NCBI GenBank assembly: GCA_900553055.1
Contig: USBV01000016.1
Coordinates: 1-17,188 of the forward strand
Reading direction: 5' to 3'
From: an uncultured Phascolarctobacterium sp.
Lineage (GTDB): Bacteria > Bacillota > Negativicutes > Acidaminococcales > Acidaminococcaceae
Length of the DNA: 17,188 bases
How positions within the stretch are numbered: position 1 is the first letter of the stretch; each line of letters opens with the position of its first letter. This document shows positions 17,101 to 17,188 of this stretch, in pieces. Below the pieces are notes generated by a model that saw only the letters and a program-made list of their open reading frames with translations, did no database searches and was not told the DNA's origin. Made by a program: the position numbers and the translations under genes.

Positions 17101-17188
17101 GGTGCTGTTAATCTGGGCGCTGGTGCTGCCGGTGATGCTATTGATTATCACCGTGGCATCCACGGCCACGCCAGCGGCGGAGCCAACG
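5170..17188 (-). CDS. Giant filamentous-haemagglutinin/LktA-like secreted adhesin (N-terminus beyond window)
   Basis: One uninterrupted frame of about 4,005 codons, open at the right edge (first complete codons read VGSAAGVAVDATV), so the signal peptide and TPS secretion domain are not seen. Residues below count the Val of AVDATV minus one (codon 17167-17169) as 1. Residues about 101-536 are Gly/Ala-rich repeats. Residues about 1190-1270 include a helical stretch (LLDRYNELLDLMSEYG), and 1772-1880 a Trp/Tyr-rich insertion. From about 2100 to 3650 beta-helix repeats of the GNITVxAxGDIxN type dominate. The last ~150 residues are non-repetitive with an acidic tail, EENKNEA. Cysteine is rare (about five). 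No LPXTG, SLH or autotransporter barrel is present, so two-partner export is the best guess. It resembles what databases call leukotoxin LktA family filamentous adhesins; toxin activity is not implied. Family sure, exact subfamily from memory. Confidence 0.88.
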   Translation of the reverse strand, partial: VGSAAGVAVDATVIINSITGSTSAQINSTDINKTNEALTNANVFVNAYDKADISSHLDTISVGAAGEGAGVGAAGAGDRNTVQRNTVARIVGKADGTTALNGNSVTVDALGYTKIHLSETGLAAGASAIAGAAVTGAVSVNRFAGNTTALVSNVKGTVHELAVDANRLTDIKTYNNAISLSGGIVGASVSVGVTDVEDTSHTNAELSYAELSADGASNSKVEVKAENNTQLATELSADSLEISIGESRGVAVSNVNMEAQVGAKLDNASLGSAQQEFGSIAVEANNNTYSKFQNVAVAAGSVAGVGVGHGALNINTGTTAAVLDSSAFAKDINVNALEKRTVDTLMVGVGGAALYVGVNTMHTNIGTNLQDDYTYDDTQSYNTREFQTMVNGALERMNNQAESARAKTGDNSIQQGSVSINKGNAAQGGLSNTISDSNLVSSGNIQAEAKATTNTDIEIYQATVAIVNVGVPASRTTVEDKLNLNIQNATLQGKTVDINSTTDGEIKSFAGQGGVSGASYVDTTAYVKHLGKNSISIDGSTISVVNALSTAVNPLSIHALNQTKLNNGAFGMNISLLKGGRIVLEGEDSTEVAIALGKNEQISAENSFSSSKQVDGSSEQSGITILAENATIVKDEIIVNETIGGIAGGGSVVASRAKGKATVDVSDRNNFTAQAVDIEALTGGTKDAYTTEAVNHSVGVAAGAINVDKVRTYNSMQASTTVGAINIIDEIGGTQLKPTALTIGATNATTSNAYIHSVNVGLGAASGSNIAQSHASGQAETTVNAGTSGISAGSFNIFAANSDDILAKADGSNAGIMDISPYAGRVENTVTSATTVNLSGAFNAVEGFQAQALRKDIANFKADALSVTAFGGGDARVDSAITANTHLNANGATIVSGGDTILAAENTVELNQRDGFNKMVLGQGYGIFEVSTCGIENTIDSTAHVDLNNSSITSAGSLQTKAHTEEQLQVNAYAYSVGAFEGAEVKVKNNITNDEEIKLQNTSLKTSKAYHDITLAAADDLKLFTYSYAESPAGALGGANAIVNNTLIRDNSIDVLGGSSIYSSQDINLYAGKNVDGSVATLDLDVEAKDFVGAIIPIPVYPSINNNIQQHNQINLDKTSASTSVRHSNLYAAAGREMANLSAARYVGFYGSSQKGSFVTTDNGETIAGKTADNYVNINGKLIAGVANEIGITIGANGDIVILDDAMRACVEGAKDASELAVTINADASTGLSKASLTFGSEDYTNALLDRYNELLDLMSEYGKDDIVDTQTSTVIHTAAYLGYKAEADRIKQEMLDMGLVTVSASGTLIPKDTLNVDYVEIPELTASGGNITVETDSLLGSASATMKAQGTPAITVTNNTNLLIKVNAVTVDDPGGKFVYNGTSITGADTATINSSIDALNKTKGAVFGLVETADGQSGKIEIKGLYNGNSINYSGSFVDEQGQTQPVSGSIKPIANVQIQGNIYAKNGSVTIHSKADSILIQGKNVQDAVGISAASITLEAAQSITQGYTDGIVNIGGDVRQLYDSQYQSIIDQYGAGGSAQTTYPVTSEMTQLGSAPAGGSKGSGSYIAGGSIYINASDINVNGIIQSGFGDYYADISDATTQSKITKINNAYNGGAISDSVVTTGEQYKIIDGGAYWSTDDGCYKYRLDVYYNPSTQKILVQNVNAGGGKIYLTGRISSTGNGKIICLDGVSNINVNNTTSYDLQLGDLVTNDVQGLVSITDTAKNTLTEITSSTVTVKNIDDKGKVSATGTTTAFDPTTGYDYAPQTGLRYTWTSGVENTTFDRYKKDLEDGGWGLWGEGVSTEQIAEWHSTHTIDPYEPGQSYNGPRDSGETIRVATGTEDYNNYVTISSKQLNTDTVKESERWYSSGLWGYHKHYEVIWTESTGTLYTYDAVVRADNTFNINFVGHAADNASVTVSSLNNIELNGNIGNTKLYETTTDNTIVRQEKGTVNITSQNGSLIQSGGALYGADIDLTAAKDMQNITIVAGDVVNVSAVNSMTTPSELVQNNLTLNVQGAYLAKGNVVLGNLGSVVTSEAGSSVPLNASGAKTTGVTGLVSINAAGSEGNIFQKSGSLIVSDRIDLSTTNGSIYGQKQADGSVTALQLYAGQQPTGADTLNASVNASAKGDIALEQRDGNLRVGRIYSAAGDVSLTISQGSVEDALPYVANNRGDSDAVLGKWKLLGIIESDSSDAENAEMLAAKNFQNTSAKLGAYEAWDAYGLLYAIQDSIVNPGTSALPDTSDKDPNVIGHNITINVADSVGINSGVVKKIDTNTLLDKDEATGAHLHLDDLKALSKLDASTKVTWEKGADGHTYAVYTETIPIGVQQTTKTVTNGQGTTVVNGKLTIQSAAANSAGGATLNGDIYVQGREQKLVEDKGNPITQNKDLYVNNILTNVGEVTLTSLGGIYNAANATAPLITGKSLSLSAAGGSIGTSASHITMNLFGTDKTKDGLSAIASGGIYVDQKGSNALLVRNASSGGDIYLGSDTSIFMGVVNGSNVENYIRAENDGTIVLEARNGSIGEAIYENGELKRDENQGVRILNSAASNTSHVTLHASDSVYVTGVASEDGKGAALAGPAGILNLQVDGKDAAGNALTLKNVGIYVDGELNLENNLTPSETISVHTTDTMSLDNNFSITAPDIYLGSAKNILLKSGSIETSNLVLRASGYIDQNYDNNTSSLNGYALKVSDILEVWAGGRAADECAIDLGSKFNELKKVVLQATNGNIFVGSGSSDDGALSITVANNQIVAGNILFQNYINGARNSIIVDGSLMATGKVTILNEEADITNKGTILTKQEVLLHTQNGSIINENQITSENSTVTLIADKGSTVAGNSNIGDIHNGLGEIFDSNADITAAKGISLQAAGTILNVGDYLVTDVGDIEVRAVGSIANIGDYTLAKDGNITVIAGVDVGNTGRYIITENGNITVSAGGDIANLGSYYTHEGNMSMTATKNLLNIGVMETESGNISIISTDGIIFNEGSADLLTGGGNVTLRAESKNGYYYYFDANGELNTLPAGTALSKSDEGEYVAQIGNEKHIIVKNGSVFNAGDVLALNGTITLEAAKGNLTNYDDFNTLSTEVATNWDPKYKGVDIATGNIVFSAENGHLYNNKDLESGENISLTAAQGLTNFAYNVYAGKDITLTATQGDMVNTAVLESVYGDVKLVAEHGNVVNGIENQPSSGDIVTLGGKVILEARGADGSGNGYSVTNYGDIIAIGKTNSDAEGSGSILLKSELGNVYNNDDFNRLHDGSESYDYEASKHISIAPVDPSYNIATSNIEILAEKGAIVNTKDYLVALGNVTLKAQEGIGSYGDVILAGGDITLSDTDGDLINFANLVSINGNIELNAAHGTVVNATKGEVVALNGNVTLNAGGDIEPDHKIWLVNTATGAKEALNTAGYDVGDRIIITENYYLDDNGEKVFLSNTLLAAPNNEQIYTQVSYVDDSNTRVLIQDGITGQLEAFRAGDVVNRGDIVAQNDGTKSLAEAGNVVLHSDKGNVTNYDDYKLVDGQRDSTGNGYYDYLGGTGYTTGTSTTAKFNAGLGSAYNDNKRFILSDSGMELTAPEGYLYNDLALVSHQDITLESGKSLTIGTNFASVEADGDVVVKSNYGGVYNNSQVISNQGSIVLDGEIGVTSGNSDSLKALNGSISAVTTYGEINIQELIAGDTAAAGSQSGNVTIGTIKGDDVVLYTESASSDITVNNITVGDHLLLQGNSFKHTDGAGNIVYGVGTITRSSNEGTLIVDVNGVGEAGGNGTMKSDFGMQVEGDVRFTTMNVTNANVIIGGTMSIDKLHVGGEAHFESQGYVTGVYGGGTTPYHDSSNALYYDLSDGSANTGLNMRVTADEFRAVLAENSETIKALKTMRELKARMAQAGSAPDTFGKGDNNGWMNLYVDTPRYQRSNGLLLHIDTGYRSANQRWSAEDLSAKLVDFKPNDSFVAHYGNPAVYFGRYDLLELPAQPKSEIAYTANSGKVVLQKDNSGLRIEEKQETDQEENKNEA
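6262..7974 (-). repeat. Three-copy ~140-residue super-repeat in the adhesin
   Basis: Three diverged copies of a long block occur in tandem: copy 1 core 7576-7974 (133 residues), copy 2 7048-7461 (138) and copy 3 6262-6681 (140). Each opens with GN(L/V)(T/Y)N(Y/N)DD(F/Y) and continues through an A-x-x-G-x-(L/I)-(Y/V)-N turn, a second strand pair and a G-x-V/I-x-L-x-A closing. Copies 1 and 2 begin 171 residues apart, copies 2 and 3 260 residues apart, because a block of hairpin-like modules is inserted before copy 3. Confidence 0.65.
8203..8595 (-). repeat. 21-22-residue beta-helix ladder in the adhesin (six rungs)
   Basis: Six consecutive units of 21, 22, 22, 21, 21 and 24 residues follow the pattern G-(N/D)-I-x-V-x-A-x-x-x-I-x-N-x-G-x-Y. 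They begin GISLQAAG, GDIEVRAVG, GNITVIAG, GNITVSAGG, GNMSMTAT and GNISIIST. This is the spacing expected of right-handed beta-helix coils in filamentous haemagglutinins, with an Asn-x-Gly turn in the first five units. Confidence 0.75.
15562..16869 (-). repeat. Gly/Ala-rich ~50-60-residue protein repeats in the adhesin
   Basis: Residues 101-536 of the partial adhesin contain seven recognisable copies of a unit: a strand ending in V-x-A-x-N/x-x-T, about ten variable residues, a Gly/Ala/Val-rich stretch, then V-N and a T-x-A-x-L strand. Copies start near residues 101, 156, 217, 276, 329, 441 and 492. Examples of the Gly-rich core are GLAAGASAIAGAAVTGAVSV, SGGIVGASVSVGV, AAGSVAGVGVGHGALNIN and MVGVGGAALYVGVN. 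The copies are diverged in DNA. Confidence 0.65.

Overview
The window reads as chromosomal DNA of a diderm Firmicute, most likely a Negativicutes-type gut or oral bacterium. The reasons are a clostridial-style ThiH, a FeoB-associated Cys-rich small protein (a Firmicutes hallmark), and a giant filamentous-haemagglutinin-like exoprotein with no Gram-positive wall anchor, the kind of protein exported across an outer membrane. The taxonomic call is inference; nothing in the window is a phylogenetic marker.

Left part (1-2050, + strand): the end of a thiamine operon. thiH (2-iminoacetate synthase) is translationally coupled to a tenI-like thiazole tautomerase, and both act on the thiazole half of thiamine. 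The start of the operon lies beyond the left edge. It closes at a strong hairpin (2004-2047) that also serves the convergent genes to its right.

Middle (2119-4882, - strand): alr (alanine racemase, GTG start), a 51-residue FeoB-associated Cys-rich membrane protein at 3261-3416, and a 446-residue AAA_14/DUF4143 ATPase. The small protein and alr form a short transcription unit with a plausible sigma-70 promoter at 3450-3478. The ATPase has its own promoter at 4937-4965.

Right part (5170-17188, - strand): 70% of the window is a single reading frame of more than 4,000 codons, open at the right edge, so its N-terminus (signal peptide and secretion domain) is missing. It is a beta-helical, filamentous-haemagglutinin/LktA-like secreted adhesin. 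It contains Gly-rich ~50-60-residue repeats near the N-terminal side, helical and Trp-rich insertions in the middle, a 21-22-residue beta-helix ladder and a three-copy super-repeat near the C-terminal side, two RGD tripeptides, and a non-repetitive charged C-terminus. Its likely rho-independent terminator is at 5000-5035.

No RNA genes, CRISPR arrays, insertion sequences or prophage genes were seen. The many long + strand frames opposite the giant gene are shadows. The most interesting material is the internal architecture of the giant adhesin; I do not see a clearly new multi-gene system.
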